Origin: Plantago ovata
Lineage: Eukaryota; Streptophyta; Magnoliopsida; Lamiales; Plantaginaceae
Reading direction: 5' to 3'
Length of the DNA: 64,000 bases
Assembly (NCBI GenBank): GCA_028274465.1
Contig: CM051456.1
Span: 74,138,753 to 74,202,752, forward strand
Positions 1-10,986 of the stretch are shown piece by piece. Numbering within the stretch: position 1 is the first letter of the stretch; each line of letters starts with the position of its first letter. The notes beneath the pieces are model-generated. The model made no database searches. It saw only the letters and a program-made list of their open reading frames with translations, and was not told the DNA's origin. The position numbers were made by a program, and so were the translations under genes.

Positions 1-160
1 TCCAAAAATTCCCCAACTTTCAAAATATCTTCAATCCTTCATAACTTCCTCATTATTCCATCAAATTGTGTGTTCTATAGCTTCAATCGAAGCCCGTTAC
101 GTGCTCTTTCTTTTCATCCGAACAAATTTCTTCCTAGTTCATTCAATCTTCATATTTGAG

Positions 161-698
161 GTAATCTCACATGAACCCTAATTTTTCAAATATTGGTTTT
201 TTTGATTTATGCTTCAATTAAGCTTGTATGATGTATGGGTTGCTGATTTGTGTGATTAGAAACGTTATTCACTATCAATTGCATGTTCAATTAGGCTTGG
301 TTTGTAGGTTTGAGATTTTTGCTATTAGATGATATATCTTGTTAGGCAATGTATCTTTTACTTTCAATCCATGTTTAAACTTGTGTTTGTTGATATGATA
401 ATGATGGGTGTAATGGTAGAATGCATGATTGATGAAGTTGAGGATTTATGATGTTAGATTTTTGTTACTATGGTATGAATTGAGCCTTGTGATTCAAGGC
501 ATTTGTTGTCAAGCAAGAGCATAATGTGATATGTGATTGTAGTAGTTACATTGATATGTTGCATGATGAAGTAGCTAGACTAGACATTGGTTTTTTTAGG
601 AGTTCGATTGTCGTAGATATCGCTCGTTTGTTCGCTCGTACATTTGCATATGCATAAGTCTGTTTTGTGTCATACAAGATACTAATTGCTGTTTGTAG
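161..698 (+). other. Predicted intron in the ORF-X leader (copy A)
   Basis: A donor TTTGAG|GTAATC at 160/161 and an acceptor CTGTTTGTAG|GAATC at 698/699 flank 538 bp of AT-rich DNA directly before the ORF-X start codon at 704. The minus-strand copy keeps both sites (30631 and 30089) with 543 bp between them. ORF-X is therefore probably translated from a spliced transcript. This is inferred from site conservation only. Confidence 0.55.
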
Positions 699-703
699 GA
701 ATC

Positions 704-2043
704 ATGGCTCCAAGAGGATCAAGGAAAGCTGGCTCGAGCAAGAAGGGAAAGGGGTTAGCATCAAACTCCCAACCTTCTCACGACTTGTACGAGTTGTCTC
801 TAGCTGCGATAGATGTCCGACAAAGGCTCGAAGCGGAGCTAGCCCTAGGTGGGAGATCGATCATACCAGACAGGCGGATTGATATTCCGGATGAGGTAGC
901 TCAGACAGCAGGGTACAGGACGCTCTCCCGATTGGCGGCAAAAAGGAATTGGGTTTGGTATAGTTCAAACAGATTCAAGGGGTACGACATGAGCCTCCTC
1001 CAAGAGTTCTACACTGGATTTACTAATCTTGAGGAAAAGGGGGGGTATTAGTTCGAGGCCTAATTATACCATGGACACCAGAGTCAATTTCTTCATTCAT
1101 CCATTTTGGGCAACGGGAGTTCACCGGGAGCAACCATGCCTACCAATATTCGAGGGCTTCTAGGGGGATAGGAAGATACATTACGGACGTGATCTGCAAC
1201 ATGGAGTACAGGTATCCAGAAATCGAAGCAGAACCTGGACGGATCCGTCAGAGCGACCTTAGCATCGAGGCTAAGGTGATGATAAAATTCTGCATCTTCA
1301 ACTTGATCCCTAGAAAGAATGACACTTGGATACAGCCCAATTACGCCGAGCTCCTCTACTGCTTGATAGACAAACATTGAATCGACATCGGTCACATTAT
1401 GTATGAAGAGTATGAGCGCCACTGGGAAAAGAAGAAGAAGCCCTTCATCTTTCCGAGCTTCATCACTACCTACTGCAAATATCATGGGGTCGAGGACATT
1501 GATGAGGGGGATTGCGAGGTCGCTGCCCTTTCACCCTCGACTATTGATGTACATCTTGCTAGGTATCAAATGAAGAACCCCACGGCTGCCGCTGCTGATG
1601 TGGAAGCACCCTTCCAACCGAGCGATTCAGATAATGAGAATGATTATGAGGATGCTATGGAGGCTGATGATGGCCAAGCCCCTATCCCGGATATCCCTTT
1701 TGTCCATAGACCACCACATGCACCGCCTCGAGCACGATAGGGGTCTAGAGGTATTGACTTCTCTGAATTCCGGGCCTACCTCGACGACCGTTTCGATAGA
1801 GCTGATGCTCGTGCTGCAGCCTTGACCACTTCTGTCCAAGGACTACGACAAGACCTCGACGGGCACATTGCCCAGCGCAACCGCGATTGGGAGATATTCG
1901 AGGAGCATCGCCGTGAGGATAGGCAAGAAAGGTGGGAGCAACAACAGCTCATTCAGCAGCAACAGGAGGCTCTACAGCGGTCCAATGATCTCCTGTCTGA
2001 CATGTGGAGGGACTATTATGGGGATTACAATCCCGATGACTAG
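704..2043 (+). pseudogene. ORF-X of the Athila-like family, degraded copy
   Basis: This is the counterpart of the intact minus-strand ORF-X at 28786-30084. The product resembles the domain known as putative plant transposon protein, which occurs in plant gypsy-type elements and has no established biochemical role. The frame opens with MAPRGSRKAGSSKKGKG, a basic N-terminus. It breaks at a G homopolymer near 1040, where one base fewer than in the other copy shifts the frame. It is then interrupted by stops at 1378-1380 and 1738-1740. Beyond these it stays collinear to a glutamine-rich coiled-coil-like end (EQQQLIQQQQ) and the terminal MWRDYYGDYNPDD. An acidic stretch precedes that end. The breaks show this copy is not functional. 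Confidence 0.8.
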
Positions 2044-3543
2044 TCTTGTCACATGTCCACTCTCAGCCAACCTAACATCTAGTATCACTTCTTATTACTC
2101 ATTCTCTTTTGCTAGGGACTAGCTTAAGTATCATAAGGGGGATGGGATGTGAACCGCGATGTTAAGTATTGTTTGGTTTTGTGTTGATTGGTATCTTGTT
2201 TTTTGTTTGGATTTGCATTTGCACGTTTACTGCTTTCTTAGTTTTTAGATTGCTTTCACTAAATTCATCCTAGGATAGTCTTGCATGTTTTATATGGAGT
2301 TTATTGCCTAATTTTTTGAACTTTTTTATTGGGTAGATCAACTAATTATGCCATTAATCATATGCTTCATCTCTATGAATTTGTTTGAGGTTTTTCTCGC
2401 TTGGCTTGTCACATTTATGTATTGCACCTACTTAAGCTTGGTAGTCTCGACATCACTTAGTGGTGTTTTCTCTACTGCGGTTCACGAAGGTCTTTATAAT
2501 AGGATGATGCATGTTAGGGTCTTTATGGTTGTTTTCCCGAGTAATTATGTACCTAAGAGGCAACAAGTCTTCACCATGCTTTGAGATTGCTAAATGCCTA
2601 GGAAGGAGGTTGTGTGATCCTTTGTTTGTAACATATTCTTCCGAATAGGTTTGGGGAGGGGGTTACACCATCATTAGACTTGTTTTCGTTTTTCATTTCT
2701 GTGTTGTGAGTTTATTTTTCCTTTCTCGTAAATTTTATACTCCAACCTGTTCTTTCAAATAGGTTTGGGGAAGTCGTTCGTGTGTCATTTTTGTTTCTAT
2801 TTTCGTTGTGCTACTGCTGGCTAAAAAAAAATCGAAAAAAAGAGAAAAAGAAAAATTCCAGAAAAAAAGAAAAAAAAACTGGAAAAGAAAAAAAAGAAAA
2901 AAAAGGAAAAGACCCCAAAAGAGCAAAGAAGGGTCCAAAAAAGAAAGCCAAATAGCAGTTTAGCAAAGTGTTGTGTCTCATTTTCCAATTCTTGTAATGT
3001 TCGTAATCGTGTTGTAATTTTCTATCTTGTCTTTTGTTTTTGAGTGTCATCTGTTCTAGACCACCCTCGTCCTGCCATTCAGGAAATGTTGAAAAGCTTA
3101 AGGCTTTGCTTGAGAGATGGGTAGAATGGGGGAGTGTTATCTTTTTTAGGGAACCCTCCTTCGTTTGATGAGAGCCAGTATTGGTTCGACCTCTTTGTGG
3201 AAAAGTCTTAACTTGGTGAACAGTAGTAAGTCCTCAGTTTCATAGGCACGGGACAACCATACGTATTCTAACATGTTTCATTACGTCGTCACTGACTAGG
3301 TCCAGGTAGAGAATGTTACGAGAGACTATCTTGTCTTGACATAAGTGCTTATGTGAATGTGTATGGGTCAATCGAGGCATTCTTCAACCTATATTCATGT
3401 TTTGATTTATATGGTTTTTGTTCATATGTTTTTTGATAGATTCGGTAGATTAGTTCATTTTATTTGGCATGAGACTCCATTTTTTGTGTTGCATTGTTTT
3501 TTGCATTAGAGTCTAGCTTAGTTGCTTGAGGACAAGCAAAGGT
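2044..3543 (+). other. 3' untranslated internal region of gypsy copy A
   Basis: No credible coding frame is present. The stretch is collinear with 27263-28785 on the other strand. It includes repeated GGTTTGGGGA-type words (about 2650 and 2760), a very A-rich purine tract (2821-2945), and the GCTTGAGGACAAGCAAAGG word just before the polypurine tract that is typical of plant gypsy elements. Confidence 0.7.
2821..2945 (+). repeat. A-rich purine tract inside gypsy copy A
   Basis: About 125 bases consist almost wholly of A with scattered G (AAAAAAGAAAAAG-like) and few pyrimidines. The same tract appears as T-rich DNA at 27840-27975 in the other copy, so it belongs to the family and is not a post-insertion expansion. 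The open frames over it are spurious. Confidence 0.8.
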
Positions 3544-3558
3544 TCGGTTTGGGGAATT
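3544..3558 (+). promoter_or_regulatory. Polypurine tract of gypsy copy A
   Basis: TCGGTTTGGGGAATT lies immediately before the LTR start TGATGAATG. This is the expected priming site for plus-strand DNA synthesis, and the same word sits at the same place in the other copy. Confidence 0.75.
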
Positions 3559-4771
3559 TGATGAATGTGTATTTTACACTTTCATTTGAGTCTTTTTCAC
3601 CTATTTTAGCTATCCTCTATGTTAATTTAGCTATATTTTAGTGCATTTTATTAGAATAGTGTCACGTTTCCCTTTAGTCTTTATTTTACAGGTTTTGGTT
3701 GAAAAACTAGGTTTTCCGGGCAATTATATTGATGTTGACAAGGAATTGGTGTTCCAGAAGCCTAATTGGAGTATCTGAAAGATTCCGGATAGGATTTGAA
3801 GTCTAGGGGTCGAATCTGGAGGCTAGAAGGTCATTAGAAGTCAGAAACCGAGTCCGAAAAGGGGAAGAAATCCAAAAACGCGTCGAAAATGCGTATCTAG
3901 CCGAAATTTACTCCCGGGCGAGTCGCCCGGTGTGTGGGGCCCTTCGCCCCACACAATTCGAACACCTATATATAGTTGCTCAGTTTTCTCCGTTTTTCAT
4001 ACTTTTCCAGACCTTTTCTCTCACCTTTCTCTGTAGTTTTAGGTAGGAATTTCCCAGGGCCTGTTCTGGGGGTTCTTAGCTTAGGAGATACTTTTTCTTA
4101 GCATATTGGAGCTTGTAAGATCGCGATTCTTCGGAGATTGACAACCTTCAGTAACATTGTATCTTACAGTTTTTCTATTTATATTTATTTATCTTTCAAC
4201 ATGTTTTCTTCTATGATTTCTGTTGATTGCATGACAACTATGAGTACCTAAAATTCTCGTTGGTGATAGTATGTGAATTCTTAGCGAAGGGTTAATAATT
4301 ATGCTAATGGCTATATCGCGCATTATACTCTGAGTTATTGCTTTATTTCTTTGATCTATCTAAATCTCTATCTTCGCATTGTTGAATAATTACTTAACAC
4401 AATTGGACTATTCATTGGTCATTGACCTATCTAAATCTATATCTTCGTAGTGTTTAATAATTACAACTGGACAATTCATTGATCAAAGATCTCTATGCAA
4501 AACCGAGGAATTTATGCATGATTATTAACCTGTTATGCTTTGAAGGACCATACTATCACCAATCTCCATTATCTGTTAAGAAAAACCTTTGCTAAGCCGT
4601 CTGCTATTTTATATTCTAAGTTAGATTAGATAAAGCTAGTTATAGTCCTTAGAGATCGACACTCGAGGTTATTCTACTGCTACACTACGGTTTTCGTTGT
4701 AGTTGTGAATTGCCTTTGGCTAAATACAAATTTATTTGATTAATTGGAACCCGACAATCCAACGTTCATCA
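3559..4771 (+). repeat. 3' LTR of gypsy copy A
   Basis: A 1213-bp LTR running from TGATGAATG to ACGTTCATCA, matching the 1.18-1.20 kb LTRs at 26043 and 33566. A TATATATA box lies at 3967-3974. About 12-50 bp upstream of it is a pair of GC-rich palindromes (3914-3955) of the form GGGCGAnTCGCCC. The first bases of the R/U5 part are pyrimidine-rich. Confidence 0.85.
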
Positions 4772-4777
4772 GTAATC

Positions 4778-5332
4778 CTTAAGAGCTAGGGTTTTTCTAG
4801 TTCGACCTTTCAAGACCTTCTAAAAGATGTTGCTTCATGTTCACATTTGTAACTCATGGAAGTTACAAATAGTTAACATGACATTTGTTGTCTCCCATAA
4901 GTTACAAAATATTTTACACTTATGGAGGATGAATTGCACTTATTGGAGATGAAGTTACATACTCCATTCCTCACATATAAATAAGTCTCCTTTGTGTTGG
5001 GAAAAGCAAGAGAAACAAAACCTAAATCTCTTACTTCCTTGTTCCTTTCTTCTCGACTTTCCTTTCGTATAATCTGGGCACCAGTTTCCGTTCGCCAGGA
5101 ACAGCTAGCGAGTGCAGATAGTTGTTAAGATTTAACCATTGTATCTTGAGAAACAAGCGTTCAACGATACCTCAAGCACCGTAGTGAGGGGACGTAATTG
5201 TTTTAAGGAAAATGTGCATGCACATGCCTCGGTTTTATGTTTGATAAGATACGGTTTGATTTATTGATTTTTCCTACATATTATAATTTATTTTATACTA
5301 ATATTTTCAATTTCCTCTTGATAGGTGCTACA
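4778..5332 (+). repeat. Copia A 5' LTR, left end missing
   Basis: From about GAGCTAGGG (4783) this matches 35257-35807 base for base with few changes, ending GATAGGTGCTACA. The first roughly 220 bp of the LTR are missing because the gypsy copy A LTR abuts it. Whether that gypsy element inserted into this LTR, or a deletion joined them, cannot be told from this window. Confidence 0.8.
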
Positions 5333-6111
5333 ATCTTAAAACAATTACTGGAGGTACTCTCTTATTGGTTTGGATTCAAGTTTATAATCATATATTGGAG
5401 ATATTAACCTTATGAGTCTATTTTGTAAGGAAGATTTGGAAATAGTTTGTCATCAACAAGTTAATCTTGATCAATGTCCTTGTGTTGTAACACCAATTGA
5501 AAGGGGAGAAAATGGTGAATGATTAAAGTAGATGACTTGTGGAGTGTTGGAGATTGAGAAGATTGGCTTGATCCATGGTGAAAGGATCAATTTGGAGATT
5601 GAGAAGGTTGGATCCATGGTATAAGGATCAATATCATGATCTCTAATCTCAATAAGCAAACACAAAGTTGAGAAAAAGACCTGAATGGAAGTCAAGTGAG
5701 TAATTCTTTCTTTTATGTTGTCTTCGGTTACAATTTTTGATGATATGGTTGATTGGCTTTATCATGATTTTTAATTTATTTGGTATAATGTGTTTAAATT
5801 TTTTATGAAATGTAATATTGTAATCTTGTAGATGTAGTTTTTTATGAAACTAAGAATATCTAGTATGCATGTTGTAATTGCATGTAAATGGATTTTGATA
5901 TTGTTTTTGTTGTTCGTTTGTTCGTTGTTGTTATTGCAAAATCCTTTGGAATTACAAGGCATGATATTACATTTTAGTGGAATTTTGTTTTTGTCATTAT
6001 TTGGAAGAGTTTGTTTTGAACTTTAGGTCATGTAACTTTTGTTATAGAATTCTTGTTAAAGTTTTCTTGTGAACTCCAAATAAGAAGTGACAATTTGGTT
6101 ATGTTGATTAT
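5333..6111 (+). other. Copia A 5' internal segment
   Basis: This is AT-rich DNA between the copia A LTR and the Tat-like insertion. No canonical TGGTATCAGAGC primer site follows the LTR, and no open frame over 75 codons looks real. The last five bases, ATTAT (6107-6111), are one copy of the Tat-like element's target duplication. Confidence 0.5.
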
Positions 6112-7165
6112 TGTAGATGCTCAGAAATCTACAATTGATACTTGGTAATTCACGGGCATCAATTACCTGCGAGACAAAGGATTAGCAAAACTAAAGCGTG
6201 GCGACCTGCAAGATTAACGATCGAAAGCGTGAGGTTCCACTGGGACACCGGTGTGGTGCCGACCGTATGGACTACTACGCTCAAGTTAGCGAATTTGTGA
6301 TAATAAAGAATAAAATAAACTTGCGATTAAGAGTAAATAGATATTTAGCCAGAATCGATGTCGGTGAACGATGAGAAATTTAGGTCTCCGACTGATGGAT
6401 TGAAACAACTTAGGGTTCCGGTGGCCAAGATAGATTTCTCTGAGGTTCTGGGTGTCGGGCTATGAGTTCTTATGGAGCTGATTGAATATGTAAGTGGAGA
6501 CGGTCGGAGTACGGTGGATTTTCTGTAAGTTGATTTTATCAGAGAGTAATTGTAAGTGACGAGCTTGATTCAGTTGCCATTCGATGACCTATTCTTTCCC
6601 TCAATCCTGTTTTATATTAAGTCTTGCGGACTCTTTCTTGCCACTTCGCCCATGGTATTTGGGTAGTTAGGTCTGTCTTGGTCAGAACGTCGAGTGAACG
6701 TTGAGGAAGTCGTGATTGTTTGAGAGTTGAGGGAGTTGAGGGAGTCAAGGGGCATTTTGGTCAACAAGTTGCAAGGCAACCAAATTAACGTTAGGAGAGC
6801 GAACTAATGAGTGATCGCTTTAGTAGTTCGTAGGCGACCTCACTGTTAGGTGGCGTCTCGCTATTGAGGCGCCTCCTTTGATTTTGATGGTCTTTCAAGG
6901 CATTTGGAGACTTCTAAAATATGGCACCAATTTAATATTTATGGGAGGAGGTACCCGACGACTTTTATAGACCCGGTGACCTTCGGATGCCAGCTGGTCA
7001 CCACATGTTGTTATCAATTGGCTCTAACTGAACCGTATACTAATTCGCGGTCAAATGGTCAAAATTAGATTGTCATGAGAGCAATTTGGACTAGTGAACG
7101 GATTTTCTACGTAAATAATAAATCGGGTCAACATATGACCAAGTTGACTATTTTTTGCCAATAAA
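6112..7165 (-). repeat. 3' LTR of the Tat-like element
   Basis: It begins, in plus reading, with TGTAGATGCTCAGAAATC and ends GCCAATAAA. It is collinear with the LTR at 21632-22686, with scattered substitutions. The terminal CA present in the other copy is AA here, so the inner end has mutated. Confidence 0.85.
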
Positions 7166-7182
7166 GTTTGTCCCCCACTCTT
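7166..7182 (-). promoter_or_regulatory. Polypurine tract of the Tat-like element
   Basis: On the minus strand AAGAGTGGGGGACAAAC directly precedes the 3' LTR, a typical purine-rich plus-strand primer. Confidence 0.65.
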
Positions 7183-7859
7183 TAAGTCGAGTTTGTCGAG
7201 TTGAAGAGTAGTAAAGTCGTGATTGCTGAAGGTCTAATACTGTCACCATATGAAGTGTGACACGACCTTAGTCAATGGCTTTTTTCGTGAGAGCTTCTGT
7301 ACATATTATACTGTCACCATATGAGGTGTAACACGATCTTGGGATCTTGGTCGATGGCTCTTTTCGTGAGAGCTTCCGTACATAATACATAAATGTTGTA
7401 CTAAAATACTAGACGTTCAACAGCATAGATAGTTGCAAAGAAAAAGCATTAAGTGAACCTTATTGTTTGGATAAAATTGATCATAAACATTGTTAGAGAT
7501 TGGCAATTAAAGAGGTAAAGCTTTGTAGATACTTAGAAATTAAAAGTAAATCTTCACGTAAAGCGTATCAACTTCATATATGTACTCAAATCATGCCATT
7601 AGATTAATTAATCATGATAGACGTATCATAAAGTAATTAAAGGTCAGAAGACTTAGAAATGCCAATCCCATACCATCGGCCCAATATGATTGCGTATTGA
7701 CTTGATCTAGCTTTCTTCTTTCTGCCTCCTTTGCTCATGAGTCGAGTAATGAAGAGGCCGACGATGTCAGGGACATGGAGATTTTTGTATATAATGTATA
7801 TGCGGGGGAGATCGATTATTACAACTTATGTGGTGACATGTTGGATTTGGGCACCTCTA
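7183..7859. other. Non-coding 3' internal DNA of the Tat-like element, with a 71-bp direct duplication
   Basis: No gene is seen. A block starting ACTGTCACCATATGA at 7239 recurs at 7310 with the same downstream words (CGTGAGAGCTTC, TGTACATA), giving two diverged tandem units of about 71-78 bp (7239-7388). Confidence 0.6.
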
Positions 7860-8570
7860 TGGAAATTGGGTGCCAATTAGATTTGTTTTTGTGGCCAGGA
7901 GTATTTAGTATCGGCACCTAAAAAAAACATATTGGGTGCCGATTAATTTTTTTTGCTTTGGGTGCCGAATAGAATGTTGACACCGACACTTCTAAATGTT
8001 GGGCGCCGACTAGAAGTTTGTGGAATTTGGACGCCGACTAGGTGTTTTTGGCCTTTGGGTGCGACTAGGTGTTTTTTGGCATTTGGGCGCCGACTAGGTG
8101 TTTTTGGCCTTTGGGAGCCGTCTAGATGATTTTGTCCCTTGGGCACCGACTAGGTGTTTTTGACCTTTGGGCGCCGGCTAGCTGATTTTGGCCCTTGGGC
8201 ACCGACTAGGTGTTTTTGGCATTTGGGCGTCGGCTAGCTGATTTTGGCCCTTGGGTGCCGACTGGGTATTTTTGGCCTTGGCTGGATCTTTTATGCATGT
8301 GGGTGCCGACTGGAGGTTTTTGGCACCTCTGGAATATTTTGGGCGCGGGAGGTTTTTGGCACCTCTGGCACTTTTTTCGGCATTTGGGTGCCGACTCGAG
8401 GTTTTTGGCACCTGTGGAATGTTTTTGGTGCCGAGAAGCTTTTTGGCGCCGCTAAAGCACCTCTATAATATTTGAGCCAAAATCTTTAGGATGTTTGGAT
8501 GCGATTAGAAGCTTTTTGGCGCCTCTAAAACATTTGGGCGCCGACACCTATAGAGTGTCTGGGTGCCTAG
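7860..8570. repeat. 28-bp minisatellite near the 3' LTR of the Tat-like element
   Basis: Roughly twenty imperfect units are built on GGGCGCCGACTAGGTGTTTTTGGCC, with a spacing near 28 bp in the best-preserved part (8020-8280) and looser order towards 8570. Long open frames on both strands across it are products of the repeat. Tandem repeats next to the 3' LTR are known in Tat/Ogre-lineage elements. Confidence 0.8.
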
Positions 8571-8778
8571 GCGCCTATAAACTTAATGATCTATGTGAAC
8601 TTCATATGGAAACATTTACAAACTATGAAAATGAAGGCTACCAGATATCATATTGTAAATACTTTATGTAAATGAGGCCACCAAATATGGTAAACATTTA
8701 AAAATTTAAACAGTAAGGTCGTAAATATTTCATAAAAATGAATACTTGGTACCTTTCTTGCTACCGGCTCCATAGTTG
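8571..8778. other. Tat-like element internal DNA left of the copia B insertion
   Basis: AT-rich, with no coding frame. The last five bases, AGTTG (8774-8778), are a 4-of-5 match to ATTTG after copia B (19687-19691) and are probably a mutated target duplication. Confidence 0.5.
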
Positions 8779-10027
8779 TGATAGTGTATATGTCCTAGAG
8801 ACAGTCTTTATTAAGGGCATGCAGCCCTTATTAAGAGCATATATGTACTATTACACAGGTCAACGTAATATAATATATGTTTGTTGTTTGATTATTGAGT
8901 ATCACTTTCATATTTATATTACACCAGGCATACAACATGTCATATCTCTATTCCTGTCTGTATTGATATTAAACATGTCCCCTCGGATAGATGACCGATC
9001 ACACAGATAGTGGGAGCTATGTGAGTTATCATCTATCCCAAACTCTCCCTAGTCGAGGTTCATCTCGGATGTAGGGGTCTGAATGAACCGACTAAGACTA
9101 GTATGCGTGGAGGTTATACTTGTTAGAGCAAGTGTGAGCCGATCCCACGGCCACGGAACGGATTGTTGGACAATCAAGAAACGTTCCCATAACTCCGCAT
9201 AGTTGTTCGAAGGGTGATTACCGAACAATGGAAGTACCCACCGGAAACTCGCATCGATGTATACTCTACACCGAAGTGTCTATGGGAACCGGAAAGTTGT
9301 CAAAGTGATGCCAGTCGTCCTTTGGACTTACAGGACTTTATCATCACATTTGTTGCCCCATATCCTTGGTGGACCCGTCGATGTCAGCTCTGAATAAGCA
9401 GTTGACCCAAGACACGATCCAGGATTATGGCTACATACAAATGGGGATGATAAGTGATTCTCTGAAGGATTCATCTCTCATGTCTAGCACAGGAGAGCAC
9501 TGTTCATAGTCGTTCATAGTTGTGATTGGTTAAACCGCTGGCCAGCGTATCAATATTATTCTGATAGTCATAATAGACATTGGATTCACCAAGCAACTCA
9601 CTGAAGACGCTCATGGATGTATTATTGGGATAGACACTTCATCGATCCTAGATGCATTCGAGTCAGTCAGATGAAGGGACGTTACCGTCGCCACGTTGAG
9701 CGCAACAGACTTCACAACGAAAGGGTTTGCTTTGAGAAACCTCTCAAACGTCCTCATGTATTAATATTGCAAATGGAACCGTCTAGGAATTCCATTTTGC
9801 CTAGTCTAGGACTTGCTTAATACAATGAGGCCCTATGGGTCACACTATGTGGTGATTCAGCTTATCCGAATATCCTTGAAGATGGAATCGCAATTAATTT
9901 AGAATTAATTGTGATTGATGGATTATAATTGATTTGGAATTAATTATAATAATTTGTGGCTCAATTAATGATTTCAAATTGTTAATTGAATTGGCTCATT
10001 AATTGTATTTTATGTAAATACAATTAA

Positions 10028-10986
10028 GGGTAATTTGCATCAAGATCCCCTGCTAGTTTCATCAATTACACATTGGCCCCTACTAGTTTAACAACTACGC
10101 ATTACCGCCTGTTAGTGCAAATCAATTACATTTTAACCCACGACCTTGACTTTTAGCGAAGTAAGGTCTGGAATGTACCATTTTGCCCTCATTTAAGTTT
10201 TAGTTTTCAAAAAAAACCAAACAACTTCAATTCTATTTTATTACATATTTGACTCTAAATTTTTCTATTTTACAAAATTGACCATAAATTATTTAAATTA
10301 ACTCCCATTAGTTATATAAATCTCAAAATGTTCTTAAATATTATAACAAAATGATCCATACACAATTATTGATTCATATTTCACTCCATATTTTTTATAA
10401 AAGAAAAAAAAACAAATTAAAAAAAATTAAAAAAAATAAAATAAAATTAATATACAGCTCCGATGAGCTGTTTGAAAGCTCCGATCGGAGCTGTTTGAAA
10501 GCTCCGCTCGGAGCTTTTGAAAGCTCCGCTCGGAGCTTTTGACAGCTCCGATCGGAGCTGTTTGAAAGCTCCGATCGAAGCTTTTGACAGCTCCGGTCGG
10601 AGCTGCCCAATGGGAAGCTCCGATTGGAGCTTTAAACAGCTCCGATCGGAGCTTTTTTGACAGCTCCGATCGGAGCTGTTTGAAAGTTCCGCTCGGAGCT
10701 TTTGACAGCTCCGGCGCCGGAAAAATTCCGGTGCCGGAGCTGGAGAAGAAGAGTTAAAATTAAAAAAAAGAAAAAGAAAATAATAAAAGTAAAAAGAAAA
10801 TAAAATTAAAACATGAAAGGAAAAAGGAAAAAGAAAATAAAATACGTTAAGGCAGTGTTTGGCTAGCCACTTTTTCAGAAAATTTTAGACTTGGTCAACT
10901 CGATTGGGGTAAAACGTAATAGTTGAACTAGTAGGGGGAAAAATAAAATGAGGTGCACTAACAGGGGTTCATTCTGAAAATTTCCC
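10028..10986. mobile_element. Mutator-like miniature element with 9-bp target duplication
   Basis: A 959-bp insertion is present in the 5' LTR of copia B and absent from the 3' LTR. TACAATTAA precedes it (10019-10027) and follows it (10987-10995), while the uninterrupted LTR has this word once (about 18818). The ends are inverted: GGGTAATTTGCATCAAGATC against GGGAAATTTTCAGAATGAAC, with similarity continuing for about 80 bp (both reach CCCCTACTAGTT). There is no transposase. A 9-bp duplication with extended inverted ends fits the Mutator superfamily. The core is an AT-rich frame around a palindrome array. Confidence 0.85.
10456..10743. repeat. Array of about 11 perfect or near-perfect palindromes
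   Basis: Units of AGCTCCGATCGGAGCT and variants (GCTCCGCTCGGAGC, GCTCCGGTCGGAGC) alternate with 7-9 bp spacers such as GTTTGAAA and TTTGACA, at a 22-26 bp period. The array ends in a GC-rich CCGGCGCCGG / CCGGTGCCGG pair. Each unit can fold alone into a hairpin. Open frames on both strands here arise from the symmetry. Confidence 0.85.

Larger units (their letters stand above)
1..4771 (+). mobile_element. Athila-like Ty3/gypsy element, copy A (3' part, non-autonomous family)
   Basis: This is the 3' half of an LTR-retrotransposon, cut by the window edge: internal DNA (1-3558) followed by one LTR (3559-4771). It is the same family as the complete minus-strand element at 26043-34742, and matching blocks run in the same order: spliced leader, ORF-X, A-rich tract, polypurine tract, LTR. 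ORF-X is broken here but mostly open in the other copy. No reverse transcriptase, RNase H or integrase is seen in either copy. The right flank is the truncated copia A LTR. The left target duplication lies outside the window, so the GTAAT at 4772 cannot be tested as a target-site copy. Confidence 0.85.

Noticed and set aside
8178-8475. Overlapping 74-81 codon frames on both strands
   Set aside because: Translation of the 28-bp minisatellite in several frames.
9617-9820. 67-codon frame MYYWDRHFIDPRC, repeated at 18414-18617
   Set aside because: Identical placement in both copia B LTRs. It is conserved because the LTRs are copies, with no start context or codon signal.
10351-10610. Repetitive peptides on both strands (SSDRSCQKL, KAPLGAFESS)
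   Set aside because: By-products of the palindrome array.
10456-10743. CRISPR-like array
   Set aside because: Short palindromic units with 7-9 bp repeated spacers in a plant transposon. No unique spacers and no cas genes.
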